Assembly: GCA_905213905.1 (NCBI GenBank) | Contig: CAJMKD010000003.1 | Location: 100,005-164,004 of the forward strand | DNA length: 64,000 bases | DNA from: an uncultured Sutterella sp. | GTDB lineage: Bacteria > Pseudomonadota > Gammaproteobacteria > Burkholderiales > Burkholderiaceae_F | Reading direction: 5' to 3' | Position numbers and translations under genes: made by a program | In this document: piece after piece, positions 36,578 to 46,340 of the stretch | Numbering within the stretch: the stretch's first letter is position 1 | How the letters are laid out: each line of letters starts with the position of its first letter | The notes under the pieces: generated by a model | Database searches by the model: none | What the model was told of the DNA's origin: nothing | Seen by the model: the letters and a program-made list of their open reading frames with translations, nothing else

Positions 36578-37594
36578 ATGACGATTTCTACCGAGAAAAC
36601 CGCCCCTGAAGCAGCGGTGCTCCTCATCAATACGGGTTCGCCCGATGCGCCTACGACGGGTGCTGTTCGTCGGTACTTGGCGGAATTTCTTTCCGATCCG
36701 CGCATTGTTGAGCTTCCCCGCTGGCAGTGGATGCCCATTCTGCACGGCATCATTCTCAGAACTCGACCAGCAAAGTCAGCCAAACGCTATCAGGGGGTTT
36801 GGACGGATCGCGGTTCGCCGCTCATCGTGAACTGCGAAGATGCCGCCGAAAAGCTCAATGCCGTTTTGGGACCTCGCATTGTTGTCAAAAGCGCCATGCG
36901 CTATGGCAATCCGTCGATTGCAGAAGCTATAGATGCCGTACTGGCGCTTGGCGTGCGCCGCGTGCTTTTATTCCCTATGTTCGCGCAGTATGCCGCCCAG
37001 ACGAGCGCAGCATGCATAGATGCGGCCTTTGCGCACCTGAGCCGGCTTCGTTCTCTGCCGGCAATTCGGACCGTGCGCGAATATCACACTGCGCCCGAAT
37101 ACATCGAGGCGCTCGCGCAGCAGGTGCTGGCACATTGGGCGCGTGCTGGCCGTTTGAACGCCGACGGACAGCGGGGCAAGCTTCTCATGAGCTTTCACGG
37201 TATTCCGAAGAAGAGTTCTGAACTCGGCGACACATATGAGGCGGACTGCAAGGAAACAGCGGCGCTGCTCGCCCAGCGTCTCGGACTTTCTTCCGAAGAG
37301 TGGGGCACGGCATTCCAGAGCCGTTTCGGCCGGGATGAATGGCTGCAGCCGTATTCAATCGATGTTGTGAAGGCCTGGGCGGCCGAAGGCGTCAGTCGCA
37401 TTGATGTGATCTGTCCAGGGTTTGCTGCCGATTGTCTTGAAACGATTGAAGAAATCGGAGACGAACTGGGTGGCATTTATCGCAATGCGCATCCCAATGG
37501 CGTTTTTCATTACATTCCGGCGCTCAATGCTGGCGAATCCGCCATTGATGCTTATGCCGCGATTCTTCGACGTGAGCTTTCCGGCTGGATTTAG
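36578..37594 (+). CDS. hemH: Ferrochelatase HemH
   Basis: This 338-residue protein inserts ferrous iron into protoporphyrin IX, the last step of haem b synthesis. Family marks are VLLINTGSPDAPTTGAVRRYL near 12, the catalytic His in LMSFHGIPKKSSELGDTY near 205, TAFQSRFGRDEWLQPYS near 245 and VICPGFAADCLETIEEI near 275. The N-terminal 10 residues are an unstructured lead. It is monocistronic, preceded by a terminator, and lies 150 bp before grpE. With HemG at 22159 it covers the end of the pathway. Confidence 0.96.
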   Translation: MTISTEKTAPEAAVLLINTGSPDAPTTGAVRRYLAEFLSDPRIVELPRWQWMPILHGIILRTRPAKSAKRYQGVWTDRGSPLIVNCEDAAEKLNAVLGPRIVVKSAMRYGNPSIAEAIDAVLALGVRRVLLFPMFAQYAAQTSAACIDAAFAHLSRLRSLPAIRTVREYHTAPEYIEALAQQVLAHWARAGRLNADGQRGKLLMSFHGIPKKSSELGDTYEADCKETAALLAQRLGLSSEEWGTAFQSRFGRDEWLQPYSIDVVKAWAAEGVSRIDVICPGFAADCLETIEEIGDELGGIYRNAHPNGVFHYIPALNAGESAIDAYAAILRRELSGWI

Positions 37595-37604
37595 CTGTTG
37601 TGCT

Positions 37605-37630
37605 CTTGAATTCGAGCCAATGAACCCCAT
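37605..37630 (+). promoter_or_regulatory. Sigma-32 heat-shock promoter of grpE
   Basis: CTTGAA (37605-37610), a 14-base spacer and CCCCAT (37625-37630) followed by ATA match the sigma-32 consensus exactly. It lies 115 bases before the grpE ATG, just past the hemH stop. Confidence 0.9.
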
Positions 37631-37744
37631 ATAAATAGGAAGAATTAGTTTTCAAGACGCCTTCCGCAGACGGAACGGCGCCTTGATGCAGACGCCGGTT
37701 GTTCAGGTCGGTGTCCGCACACTTCAAAGGAAGGATCCAGCGAA

Positions 37745-38383
37745 ATGACGCAAGCTCAGAACGAAAAGGAAACGCTCAATCAGGAGTCGGTACAGCCGTC
37801 CGTCGAAGAAGGCGCGGAAGCAGTTGCGAAGGCATGCGCCTCTCAGTGCGGAGAACAAAAGTCCGAAGGGGAAGGTTGCTCTCAGGATGCAGAAAAGGGA
37901 GAAGCAGCCCCCACGATTGAGAATCTCCAGACGGCGCTCAAGCTTGCTGAAGCGAAAGTGCTCGAGCACTACGATCTTTACGTGCGCGCTATGGCGGAGC
38001 TGGAAAATACGCGTCGGCGCTGCGCTGAAGATGTTCAGAAGGCTCGGAAGTTCAGCATTGAAAAGTTTGCCGAAAATCTTTTGCCTGTTGTCGACAGCCT
38101 TGAAAAGGCTATCGAAGTTACCAAAGACGAAGCCGATAATCCAATGCGAGAAGGGATGCTGGCAACATATCGCCAGATGCTCCATGCACTTGACGTTTCC
38201 GGCATGAAGCCGATCGACCCCAAGGGCGAAACCTTCAATCCGCACCAGCATCAGGCCATTGCAATGGTGCCAGCGCCCGAAGGCGTTGAAGGGGGCAAGG
38301 TCGTGGAGGTTTTCCAGCGCGGCTGGCTTATTGCTGACCGCGTGCTTCGCCCCGCGATGGTTAGCGTCGCGCAAAAGCTTTAA
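37745..38383 (+). CDS. grpE: Nucleotide exchange factor GrpE
   Basis: This 212-residue protein releases ADP from DnaK and acts as a heat sensor. The first 60 residues are acidic and low-complexity. The long coiled-coil follows (ENLQTALKLAEAKVLEHYDL, then VRAMAELENTRRRCAEDVQK). The beta-wing domain has FAENLLPVVDSLEKAI near 112 and the signature GETFNPHQHQAIAMVP near 160. An AAGGAAGGA site precedes the ATG. It has its own sigma-32 promoter and terminator, so it is a separate unit from dnaK. Confidence 0.96.
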   Translation: MTQAQNEKETLNQESVQPSVEEGAEAVAKACASQCGEQKSEGEGCSQDAEKGEAAPTIENLQTALKLAEAKVLEHYDLYVRAMAELENTRRRCAEDVQKARKFSIEKFAENLLPVVDSLEKAIEVTKDEADNPMREGMLATYRQMLHALDVSGMKPIDPKGETFNPHQHQAIAMVPAPEGVEGGKVVEVFQRGWLIADRVLRPAMVSVAQKL

Positions 38384-38415
38384 TCGACGCTGTTGCGCAG
38401 ACGGCTTCTGAAAGG

Positions 38416-38444
38416 AAAGCCCGGATCGAATGATCCGGGCTTTT
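38416..38444 (+). terminator. Rho-independent terminator of grpE
   Basis: AAAGCCCGGATC and GATCCGGGCTTTT pair perfectly around a GAAT tetraloop with a T-run. Confidence 0.9.
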
Positions 38445-38515
38445 CTGTCAAAGGATAGAAGTCAGCTCTTCGTGCGCTGACAGTGAAAGGCAAAGAAAAG
38501 TTTTTGGCTTGCGCT

Positions 38516-38541
38516 CTTGAAAAAAAAAGGCCCGTCCCCAT
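38516..38541 (+). promoter_or_regulatory. Sigma-32 heat-shock promoter of dnaK
   Basis: CTTGAA (38516-38521), 14 bases including seven A residues, and CCCCAT (38536-38541) followed by ATA. Boxes and spacing are the same as at grpE. It lies 170 bases before the dnaK ATG. Confidence 0.9.
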
Positions 38542-38709
38542 ATAGGGATTAAGTGAGAAACAGGTCGGCATGCAAAACGCAGCGAAACGTGTTCTGCGGG
38601 GCCGACCGAAGATTTATGTTTTCCGCCCGCAGGCGCCGACGGCGCTTTCGAGAGGCCTTGGATTCAGATATCCAGCCGAAGGCGGACAAGGCTACGAGGA
38701 AAAGCAAAC

Positions 38710-40617
38710 ATGGCAAAGATCATTGGCATCGACCTTGGCACGACGAATTCCGCGGTCGCCGTCATGGAAGGAGACCACGTCAAGGTGATCGAGAACAGCG
38801 AAGGCGCACGCACCACGCCGTCTATCGTTGCCTATCTTGAAAACGGTGAAATTCTTGTTGGCGCCCCCGCCAAGCGTCAGGCTGTCACGAACCCGAAGAA
38901 CACGCTCTATGCAGTGAAGCGCCTGATCGGACGTCGTTTTGATGATGCAGAAGTCCAGAAGGATATTGGCCTGATGCCCTTCAGCATCGTGCGCGCCGAC
39001 AACGGCGACGCTTGGGTCGAAGTGGGCGGCAAGAAGCTTGCGCCGCAGCAGATCTCGGCGGAAGTGCTTCGCAAGATGAAGAAGACTGCCGAGGATTATC
39101 TCGGTGAGCCCGTCACGGAAGCCGTCATTACGGTGCCGGCCTACTTCAACGACAGCCAGCGCCAGGCAACGAAGGATGCGGGCCGCATTGCCGGTCTTGA
39201 GGTGAAGCGCATCATCAATGAACCGACCGCGGCTGCGCTTGCTTTCGGTCTTGACAAGGCTGGAACGTCCGATCGCAAGATCGCCGTGTATGACCTCGGC
39301 GGCGGCACGTTCGATATTTCGATCATCGACATTGCCAATGTTGATGGCGACAAGCAGTTTGAAGTGCTTTCGACCAACGGCGACACGTTCCTCGGCGGCG
39401 AAGACTTCGACCAGCGTCTTGTCGACTACATCATCAACGAATTCCGCAAGGATACGGGAGCGGACCTCTCGAAGGACGTGCTGGCGCTGCAGCGCTTGAA
39501 GGACGCAGCCGAAAAAGCCAAGATTGAACTTTCAAGCCGCCAGGAGACGGAAATCAATCTGCCGTACATCACGGCGGATGCCACCGGTCCGAAGCACCTC
39601 AATCTGAACATCACCCGCGCGAAATTCGAAAGTCTTGTCGAAGATCTCGTTCAGCGCACGATCGAACCTGTTGTGAAGGCGCTGCGCGACGCGAAGGCCG
39701 ACAAGTCCGACATCACCGACGTGATTCTGGTTGGCGGTCAGTCCCGCATGCCGCGCGTTCAGCAGGTCGTTCGTGAATTCTTCGGCAAGGAGCCCCGCAA
39801 GGACGTGAACCCCGACGAAGCTGTCGCTATCGGCGCAGCAATTCAGGGCTCGGTTCTCACTGGTGAACGCCGCGACGTGCTGTTGCTTGACGTGACGCCT
39901 CTCACGCTCGGCATTGAAACGCTGGGCGGCGTGATGACGCCGATGATCAAGCGCAATACGACGATTCCGACCAAGCACGCCCAGGTGTTCTCTACCGCTG
40001 AGGACAACCAGCCGGCCGTGACCATTAAGGTCTATCAGGGTGAGCACCAGATGGCGGCTTCGAACAAGCTCTTGGGCGAGTTCAATCTCGAAGGCATTCC
40101 GCCGTCTCCGCGCGGACTGCCGCAGATTGAAGTCACGTTCGACATCGACGCCAACGGCATTTTGCATGTGACGGCCAAGGACAAGGCAACGGGCAAGGAA
40201 AACAACATCACCATCAAGGCAAGTTCGGGCCTCTCCGAAGACGAAATCAACCGCATGGTGTCCGATGCCGAAGCCAATAAGGAAGAGGATCACCGCCGCT
40301 TCGAGCTTGCTCAGGCGCGCAACCAGGCTGATGCTGCAGTGAGCCAGGTCCAGAAGACCCTTAAGGAATTCGGAGACAAGGTTGAAAGCGAAGATCGCGC
40401 TGCTTGCGAATCCGCTATCAAGGATGTCGAAGAAAAGATCAAAGGCGAGGACAAGGCTGCCATTGACGCTGCTGTTGAACGTTTGATGAGCGCTGCGCAG
40501 AAAATCGGCGAAAAGATGAATAAGGCCGCGCAAGCGCAACAGCAAGCGCAGGGTGCAGAGCAGAAAGGCAAGGACGACGATGTCGTTGATGCCGACTTCA
40601 CGGAAGTGAAGAAGTAA
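38710..40617 (+). CDS. dnaK: Chaperone DnaK (Hsp70)
   Basis: This 635-residue Hsp70 matches E. coli DnaK (638). The ATPase domain starts [19 protein letters not shown], with [14 protein letters not shown] near 167 and [15 protein letters not shown] near 193; the hinge [14 protein letters not shown] lies near 392. The peptide-binding domain and the lid with the disordered acidic end ([15 protein letters not shown]) complete it. It folds nascent and stress-damaged proteins with DnaJ and GrpE. A GAGGAAAAGCAAAC site precedes the ATG. It is sigma-32 controlled by the upstream promoter. Confidence 0.99.
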   Translation: MAKIIGIDLGTTNSAVAVMEGDHVKVIENSEGARTTPSIVAYLENGEILVGAPAKRQAVTNPKNTLYAVKRLIGRRFDDAEVQKDIGLMPFSIVRADNGDAWVEVGGKKLAPQQISAEVLRKMKKTAEDYLGEPVTEAVITVPAYFNDSQRQATKDAGRIAGLEVKRIINEPTAAALAFGLDKAGTSDRKIAVYDLGGGTFDISIIDIANVDGDKQFEVLSTNGDTFLGGEDFDQRLVDYIINEFRKDTGADLSKDVLALQRLKDAAEKAKIELSSRQETEINLPYITADATGPKHLNLNITRAKFESLVEDLVQRTIEPVVKALRDAKADKSDITDVILVGGQSRMPRVQQVVREFFGKEPRKDVNPDEAVAIGAAIQGSVLTGERRDVLLLDVTPLTLGIETLGGVMTPMIKRNTTIPTKHAQVFSTAEDNQPAVTIKVYQGEHQMAASNKLLGEFNLEGIPPSPRGLPQIEVTFDIDANGILHVTAKDKATGKENNITIKASSGLSEDEINRMVSDAEANKEEDHRRFELAQARNQADAAVSQVQKTLKEFGDKVESEDRAACESAIKDVEEKIKGEDKAAIDAAVERLMSAAQKIGEKMNKAAQAQQQAQGAEQKGKDDDVVDADFTEVKK

Positions 40618-40680
40618 TCCTGCCGCAGGAACAAGGGCTGCGCAGAGGCTCTTCGGAGCAGCTCGCAGCACCGATGGCTG

Positions 40681-40752
40681 CAAAGGGTCGGCTCGATTGA
40701 AATCGGCCGGCCCTTTCTTGGATTTTGACGGAAGGCGCTTTCGAGCGCCTTC
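40681..40752 (+). terminator. Two hairpins between dnaK and dnaJ
   Basis: AAAGGGTCGGC pairs with GCCGGCCCTTT (about 40682-40714), followed by CTTGGATTTT, a weak terminator. A second, perfect 9-bp stem, GAAGGCGCT with AGCGCCTTC around a TTCG tetraloop (40731-40752), has no T-run. No sigma-32 promoter was seen before dnaJ, so dnaJ probably depends on partial read-through. Confidence 0.55.
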
Positions 40753-40779
40753 GCAACGATCGAAACAGAGTCAGAAGCA

Positions 40780-41943
40780 ATGGCTGATCAAGACTATTAC
40801 GAGCTGCTCGGCGTTAGCCGCACTGCAAGTGCCGACGAAATTAAGAAGGCCTACCGCCGTCTCGCGATGAAGTATCACCCGGACCGAAACCCTGGCGACA
40901 AGTCGGCGGAGGAAAAGTTCAAGGCTGTCGGCGAAGCCTATGCCGTGCTTTCGGACGAACAGAAGCGTGCTGCCTATGACCGTTTCGGCAAGGCGGGCGT
41001 TGATCCGTCGGCCGCCGGTGGCGCTGGCGGCTTCGGAAACGGTTTCGGCGGTTTCGGCAACATGGGCGGCGCAGGCGATTTTCAGAGCGCTTTCGGCGAC
41101 ATATTTTCCGATCTTTTCGGCGGTGGGCGATCCCGCGGCAGCCAGCGCCGCGAGCAAGGCATTCGCGGCGATGACGTGAGCTTTTCTTTGGAAATTTCGC
41201 TCGAAGACGCTGCGCGCGGCCGCAAAATGGAAATTCGTGTGCCTGCATGGGATGAATGCAAGACCTGCCATGGCACCGGATGCAAGCCGGGTACTTCTAA
41301 GAAGACCTGTCCGACCTGCGGCGGTGCCGGTGCCGTGCGCATGTCAAACGGCATTTTCCATGTGCAGCAAACCTGCCCGAATTGCCATGGCACGGGGCAG
41401 GTCATCGAAGAGCCGTGTCCCGAATGCCGCGGCACGGGTTATACGCGCACCGCGAAAGTGCTCGAAATCAATATCCCTGCAGGCATCAACGATGGACAGC
41501 GCATTCGCATGACCGGCAAGGGTGAGCCTGGTATGAACGGAGGCGCGCCTGGTGATCTCTATATCGAAGTTCGCATTCGTTCGAGTGAAATTTTTGAACG
41601 CGAAGGCGACGATCTGCACATGGATCTGCCGATTTCCTTTGCGACGGCAGCTCTGGGCGGTGAAGTTGAAGTGCCTACGCTTGAAGGCAAAACGCGAATC
41701 ACGATTCCGGAAGGCACGCAAAGCGGCAAGACTTTCCGTTTGCGTGACAAAGGCATTCGAAACATGCGCACGCATGAGCCGGGCGATCTTTACATGCATG
41801 TGCTGATAGAAACGCCAGTGAACCTGACGGGCAAGCAGAAGGAACTCCTGCGCGCTTTTGATGAATCAGTGAAGGCGGGGGGCGACAAGCACAATCCTAA
41901 AACAAAGGGATTTTTCGAGCGTGTGAAGAATTTCTTCAAATGA
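40780..41943 (+). CDS. dnaJ: Chaperone DnaJ (Hsp40)
   Basis: This is a 387-residue class I J-protein. The J-domain with YHPDRNPGD lies near 34, and the Gly/Phe-rich linker near 75-110 ([15 protein letters not shown]). Four zinc-binding CxxCxGxG repeats lie around 150-215: [24 protein letters not shown] and CPECRGTG. The substrate-binding C-terminal domains follow. It stimulates DnaK ATPase and hands over unfolded clients. It is cotranscribed with dnaK at least in part. A terminator follows at 41975. Confidence 0.98.
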   Translation: MADQDYYELLGVSRTASADEIKKAYRRLAMKYHPDRNPGDKSAEEKFKAVGEAYAVLSDEQKRAAYDRFGKAGVDPSAAGGAGGFGNGFGGFGNMGGAGDFQSAFGDIFSDLFGGGRSRGSQRREQGIRGDDVSFSLEISLEDAARGRKMEIRVPAWDECKTCHGTGCKPGTSKKTCPTCGGAGAVRMSNGIFHVQQTCPNCHGTGQVIEEPCPECRGTGYTRTAKVLEINIPAGINDGQRIRMTGKGEPGMNGGAPGDLYIEVRIRSSEIFEREGDDLHMDLPISFATAALGGEVEVPTLEGKTRITIPEGTQSGKTFRLRDKGIRNMRTHEPGDLYMHVLIETPVNLTGKQKELLRAFDESVKAGGDKHNPKTKGFFERVKNFFK

Positions 41944-41974
41944 TGCTTGCGTCGGCTTGATGCTGCCCAAGAGG

Positions 41975-42009
41975 AAAAACGGATGAGGTCTTGAGCCCCA
42001 TCCGTTTTT
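41975..42009. terminator. Convergent terminator between dnaJ and the RND pump genes
   Basis: AAAAACGGATG and CATCCGTTTTT form an 11-bp stem with T-runs in both directions. Confidence 0.85.
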
Positions 42010-42050
42010 CTTATAGGTGCGGTGACGGCGGGACGCCGTCAAAGCAGTGA

Positions 42051-45000
42051 TCACTCCTTGGGAGGTTCCTTCGAGGCAATTTCGGGTTTTGCTTCTGTAT
42101 GGTGCGAGGCTTCACTGCGAGCCTTTTTGCGCCGTGCAAACCAAGTAAAGAAGACCGGCACAAAAATTGTTGATACGAAAGTGGCAGCAAGCATGCCGCC
42201 GAATACGCCTGTCCCCATCGAGTGACGAGCGGAAGCGCCTGCTCCGGTTGCAAGGAGAAGCGGAACAACACCGAGAACGAAGGCGAGAGACGTCATCAGG
42301 ATCGGCCGGAAACGAAGACCCGCAGCCGCAATTGCTGCGTCAAAGGGGCCCATTCCCTCTTCCATTTTGAGAGCGGCGAACTCAACGATCAAAATAGCGT
42401 TTTTTGCCGTGAGGCCGATCAGCACGAGCAGGCCGATCTGAAAGTAAATGTCGTTGTTGGCGCCTCGAAGCCAGACAGCCACCATGGCGCCGAGGAATGC
42501 GTACGGCACAGCCAGCACGACAGCAATTGGCAGGGACCAGCGTTCATAAAGCGCGGCAAGGATCAGGAACATCACGAGAAGGCCGAAGCCGAAGGCTGTT
42601 GCCGACGATGCGCCGATGCGCTTTTCATGATAGGCCTGACCGGTCCATTCAACTTGGTAGCCTTCCGGCAGGTACTCCTGGGCCATTTCTTCAACGATCC
42701 GAATTGCCTCGCCTGAAGAGACGCCCTGTACGGCAGAGCCCATGATCTGAGAGCCAAGATAGCCGTTCATTCGCCCAAGAGATTCGGCGCCCGACTGGCG
42801 CGTATAGGTGATGAGCGTAGAAATCGGAATCATCTTGCCCGTGGTCTCTGAACGTACGTATGCGCGGCCGAGATCTTCGGGGGTCGAACGAAACTTGGCA
42901 TCCGCTTGCATCACAACGCGATAGGTTTTGCCGTTTCGTGTGAAATCATTGATGTAGGTGCTGCCCATCAGCGTCGAGATGGTGCCATAGACCTGGTCGA
43001 CGGACACGCCGAGAGCGTAAGCGCGGTCCTCGTCCACGACGAGCTCAAGCTGCGGCGTGTCGGCGACAAGGAAGCTGCGCAGACCGGTAAGTTCAGGGCG
43101 TGCCTGCAGCTTTTCCATGAAGGCGTCGACGACTTCCTGCAAAACAAGCGGGTTGTCGTTGCCGTGCGAGGTGATGTAGCCGGAGAAGCCGTTTGAAGAA
43201 CCTAGTCCAGGAATCGGTGCTGGGGTGGTGGCGACGCCGCGTGCTTCCGGATGACTGTTCATGAAAGTCTGCAGCTGCCGCTGGACATCGTCTGCAGAAT
43301 CCGTACGTTCATCCCAATGCTTGAGCTGGACGATAAAAGTCGCATTGTTGGCGCGAATGTTCGAGGAGAACGTGTCGAAGCCCATCATTGTGAGCACGTT
43401 TCGCACGGCAGGCATCGCTTGAATTTTTTCAAGAATGCCGACGGAAACAGCTTCAGTGCGAGGGAAAGCAGCGCCTTCAGGGAGCGAGACCGACATGCGG
43501 ACGAGCCCCTGGTCTTCCTTTGGAATGAAGGCCGTGGGCGTGCGTTCGAGCATCTGCCAGCAGCCGAACGAGACAGCCACGAGAATGAGCGCGGAAATAA
43601 AACGATGCTTGAGCGCAGCACGAACAACTTGCAGGAAAAGCATCGTAAAGCGCGCCAAACCGGCATTGAAGGCTCGGAAAAAGGCGTTTCGCTTTTCCTC
43701 GGGCTTTTCCTTTTTGAGCAGAATTGCACAGAGCGCAGGCGTGAGCGTAAGTGCGACGAAGCCTGAAATGGCGACAGATACGGCAACGGTTACTGCGAAT
43801 TGACGGTAGAGTTCTCCCGCGATGCCGCCGAGGAAGGCAACAGGAATGAATACAGCAGACAGCACGAGCACGATTGCGACGAGTGCGCCGGCCACTTCCT
43901 TCATGGCTTTCTGAGCTGCTTCAAATGGCGGCAGGCCTTCCGTACGCATAATGCGCTCTACGTTCTCCAAAACCACGATCGCGTCGTCGACGACAATGCC
44001 GATGGAAAGCGTCATCGCAAAAAGCGTGAGGGTGTTGAGCGAGAATCCGAAAAGCCACAGCCCTGCCATCGTGCCGATGAGCGATACCGGAACAGCGAGC
44101 ATCGGAATAATCGTGGCCCGCCAGCTCTGCAGGAATAGAAAGACGACGACAAGCACCAGCCCCAATGCTTCCGCCAGCGTGTGATAAACCTCGTTGAGCG
44201 AAGCTTCGACGAAGATGGTTGTATCGTTTGTGACAATGTAGTCGAGCTTGCCTTTCGGGAAATGCTGAGCGAGTTCGGTAATGCGGGCTTTCACGGCCTC
44301 AGCAGCAGCCATGGCATTGGCGCCCGTTTGCAGATAGACGCCAACATTGACGCCGGGCGCGCCGTTGAGGTCTACGCGGAATTCATAAGAACGCTTGCCG
44401 ACTTCGGTGGTTGCTATGTCGCGAAGGCGCACCAGGCCATGGGGACCATCGTTCCTGACGATGATGTCGCCGAACTCTTCAGGCGTCAGAAGCTGTCCTG
44501 GGGTTGTGATTGTGTAGTAAAGCTGTTGGTCCGGCAGCGTAGGGGAGGTGCCGACACGGCCGGCAGAGCGTTGAGCGTTCTGCGCTTCAACTGCGTCGTC
44601 TACATCCTGCGTGGTGACGCCGAGTTCGCCCATGCGCAGCGGATCGAGCCATATGCGCATGGCAGACTGGACATTGCCGAAGACGTTCACGTCGCCGATG
44701 CCGGGCAAGCGCTTCAATTCATCAACAATGTTGAGATTGGCATAGTCCGCCATATCCGTCACGTTCATCGAGCCGTCAGGCGAGAAGAGCGCCATCATCA
44801 AAAGCTCTTCGTCGGAACGCTTTCTCACTGAAACGCCTTGGTCGCGGACGGTGGCCGGAAGGCGACGCTCTGCCGTGCGGACGCGGTTGTTGATTTCGAG
44901 CATGGCGTCGTTCGGGTCGACGCCGACGTCGAAGACGCAGGCAATGGACATGTCGCCGTTGCTTCGAATGCTCGTCGTGTAGTAAAGAAGGCCTTCGATG

Positions 45001-45215
45001 CCCGAAAGCTGGTCTTCAATCGGCGCTGCGACCGTACGCGCAATTGTTTCGGCGTCGGCGCCGTCGTAGGTTGCCGAAACACGAACCGTCGGCGGGGAAA
45101 TGTTCGGGTATTGCGAGAGCGGCAGAACGCGCAGCGCAACAAAGCCCGCCAAAACGATGATGAGCGAGAGAACGGTCGCGAAAATCGGCCGTCGAATGCA
45201 GAATTGACTCAACAT
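42051..45215 (-). CDS. RND multidrug efflux transporter, inner-membrane subunit (AcrB/MexB type)
   Basis: This 1054-residue HAE1-family pump has twelve transmembrane helices and two large periplasmic loops. The N-terminus (FCIRRPIFATVLSLIIVLAG) and the proton-relay residues are present: the double Asp in SIGIVVDDAIVVLENVER near 405 and the Lys in LIGLTAKNAILIVEFA near 940. It exports drugs, bile salts and similar amphiphiles by proton exchange, with a periplasmic adaptor and an outer-membrane channel. The adaptor gene is 18 bases upstream in the same operon. No outer-membrane factor gene follows, so a TolC-type channel must come from elsewhere. Confidence 0.94.
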   Translation of the reverse strand: MLSQFCIRRPIFATVLSLIIVLAGFVALRVLPLSQYPNISPPTVRVSATYDGADAETIARTVAAPIEDQLSGIEGLLYYTTSIRSNGDMSIACVFDVGVDPNDAMLEINNRVRTAERRLPATVRDQGVSVRKRSDEELLMMALFSPDGSMNVTDMADYANLNIVDELKRLPGIGDVNVFGNVQSAMRIWLDPLRMGELGVTTQDVDDAVEAQNAQRSAGRVGTSPTLPDQQLYYTITTPGQLLTPEEFGDIIVRNDGPHGLVRLRDIATTEVGKRSYEFRVDLNGAPGVNVGVYLQTGANAMAAAEAVKARITELAQHFPKGKLDYIVTNDTTIFVEASLNEVYHTLAEALGLVLVVVFLFLQSWRATIIPMLAVPVSLIGTMAGLWLFGFSLNTLTLFAMTLSIGIVVDDAIVVLENVERIMRTEGLPPFEAAQKAMKEVAGALVAIVLVLSAVFIPVAFLGGIAGELYRQFAVTVAVSVAISGFVALTLTPALCAILLKKEKPEEKRNAFFRAFNAGLARFTMLFLQVVRAALKHRFISALILVAVSFGCWQMLERTPTAFIPKEDQGLVRMSVSLPEGAAFPRTEAVSVGILEKIQAMPAVRNVLTMMGFDTFSSNIRANNATFIVQLKHWDERTDSADDVQRQLQTFMNSHPEARGVATTPAPIPGLGSSNGFSGYITSHGNDNPLVLQEVVDAFMEKLQARPELTGLRSFLVADTPQLELVVDEDRAYALGVSVDQVYGTISTLMGSTYINDFTRNGKTYRVVMQADAKFRSTPEDLGRAYVRSETTGKMIPISTLITYTRQSGAESLGRMNGYLGSQIMGSAVQGVSSGEAIRIVEEMAQEYLPEGYQVEWTGQAYHEKRIGASSATAFGFGLLVMFLILAALYERWSLPIAVVLAVPYAFLGAMVAVWLRGANNDIYFQIGLLVLIGLTAKNAILIVEFAALKMEEGMGPFDAAIAAAGLRFRPILMTSLAFVLGVVPLLLATGAGASARHSMGTGVFGGMLAATFVSTIFVPVFFTWFARRKKARSEASHHTEAKPEIASKEPPKE

Positions 45216-45233
45216 GCTTGCCGGCTCCCGAAA

Positions 45234-46340
45234 TTATTGGGCTGTGATCTTATTGGACTGAGCCGTGCTCTCTGCAAGCCGAACCGGCATGCCATCCTGA
45301 ATGCGAAGAAGCTGATTGGTGATGACGCGGTCCCCGTCCTCAAGTCCGGATAAAACGATCCAGTCTTTGCCTTCCCAGAGGCCGACCGTCACGGTTTGGC
45401 GCAAGGCTTTGCCGTCCTTGACGATGTATACGGCGTACGTGCCGTCCGGGCGCTGCAAAATGGCGCGCTGCGGAACGCGGTAGGCATGCTTGTCGACGCC
45501 TGTCATCAGGCGGACGGTGACGAATTCCCCAGGGATGACGGGCTGGTCTGGTTTGAGCGAAGCCCGCATAAGCCGGGTGCCGACCGAGGGATCAAGCGAC
45601 TGCGAAACGTAGTCGAGCTTGGCCGGCAGTTCACGTCCGTTTTTTGTAAAAACCCGAACGGCACTGTCGAGAGAAATCTTGGCCTCGCCGAGATCACGGT
45701 CGGAGGGCGCGAAGGTGACGCGAATGTCGTCGTGCTGGGTAATTGTTGCCAGAACCGAAGTGCTGGCATCAACGAGACTGCCTGGATTGAGATTCGCGCG
45801 GGATGCAAAGCCGCTAGCCGGCGCGAGCACCTTGGTCCAGTTCAGGCTGATGGCGGCATCCTTTTCATCAGCCGCAGCCTGTTCGAACTGAAATTTCTTT
45901 TGGTTTCGCGTGCTGACGGCGTCGTCATAGTCCTTGCGGCTCGCGGCGCCCGATTTGTAGAGCGTGGACGTGCGCTTCAGCTCGCGTTCCGCTTGTGCAA
46001 GCTCGTCGGCATACTGAAGCCGCGTCGAACGGGCGGCATCCAGGCGGGCCTTGAAGGGGGCGTCTTCAATCTCAAAAAGCACGTCGCCCGCTTTGACAAG
46101 ATCGCCTTCCTGATAGTTAAAGCGCTTCAGGATGCCGCTCACCTGTGCGCGGACTTCAACTTCACCGCCGCCTTCGGCTTGACCGAGCATTTCAATCCAG
46201 CGGGGTTCGTCTGCCGCGTGAACCGAAATTGTGGCTACGGGCAGCGGCTCTGTTTGAGGCAAGGCGACTTCCGCTGGCTTGCAGCCGAACAAGGTAAGAA
46301 CGATCAGGCCGCCGAGGGCCGCAGCAGTGCGCAGATTCAT
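45234..46340 (-). CDS. RND efflux periplasmic adaptor lipoprotein (AcrA/MexA type)
   Basis: This 368-residue membrane fusion protein starts with a lipoprotein signal ending in LTLFGC (lipidation at Cys20). The lipoyl halves are GGEVEVRAQVSGILKRFNYQ near 58 and TKVLAPASGFASRANLNPG near 168, separated by an alpha-helical hairpin. The membrane-proximal beta domain ends with AILQRPDGTYAVYIVKDGKA and GLEDGDRVITNQLL. It links the pump at 42051 to an outer-membrane channel. It is first in the two-gene operon. An inverted repeat at 46450 may be its operator. Confidence 0.93.
   Translation of the reverse strand: MNLRTAAALGGLIVLTLFGCKPAEVALPQTEPLPVATISVHAADEPRWIEMLGQAEGGGEVEVRAQVSGILKRFNYQEGDLVKAGDVLFEIEDAPFKARLDAARSTRLQYADELAQAERELKRTSTLYKSGAASRKDYDDAVSTRNQKKFQFEQAAADEKDAAISLNWTKVLAPASGFASRANLNPGSLVDASTSVLATITQHDDIRVTFAPSDRDLGEAKISLDSAVRVFTKNGRELPAKLDYVSQSLDPSVGTRLMRASLKPDQPVIPGEFVTVRLMTGVDKHAYRVPQRAILQRPDGTYAVYIVKDGKALRQTVTVGLWEGKDWIVLSGLEDGDRVITNQLLRIQDGMPVRLAESTAQSNKITAQ

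Noticed and set aside
39532..40683. A 383-codon open frame antisense to dnaK
   Set aside because: It mirrors the codon bias of dnaK, resembles no protein family and lacks a start signal. It is a shadow frame.
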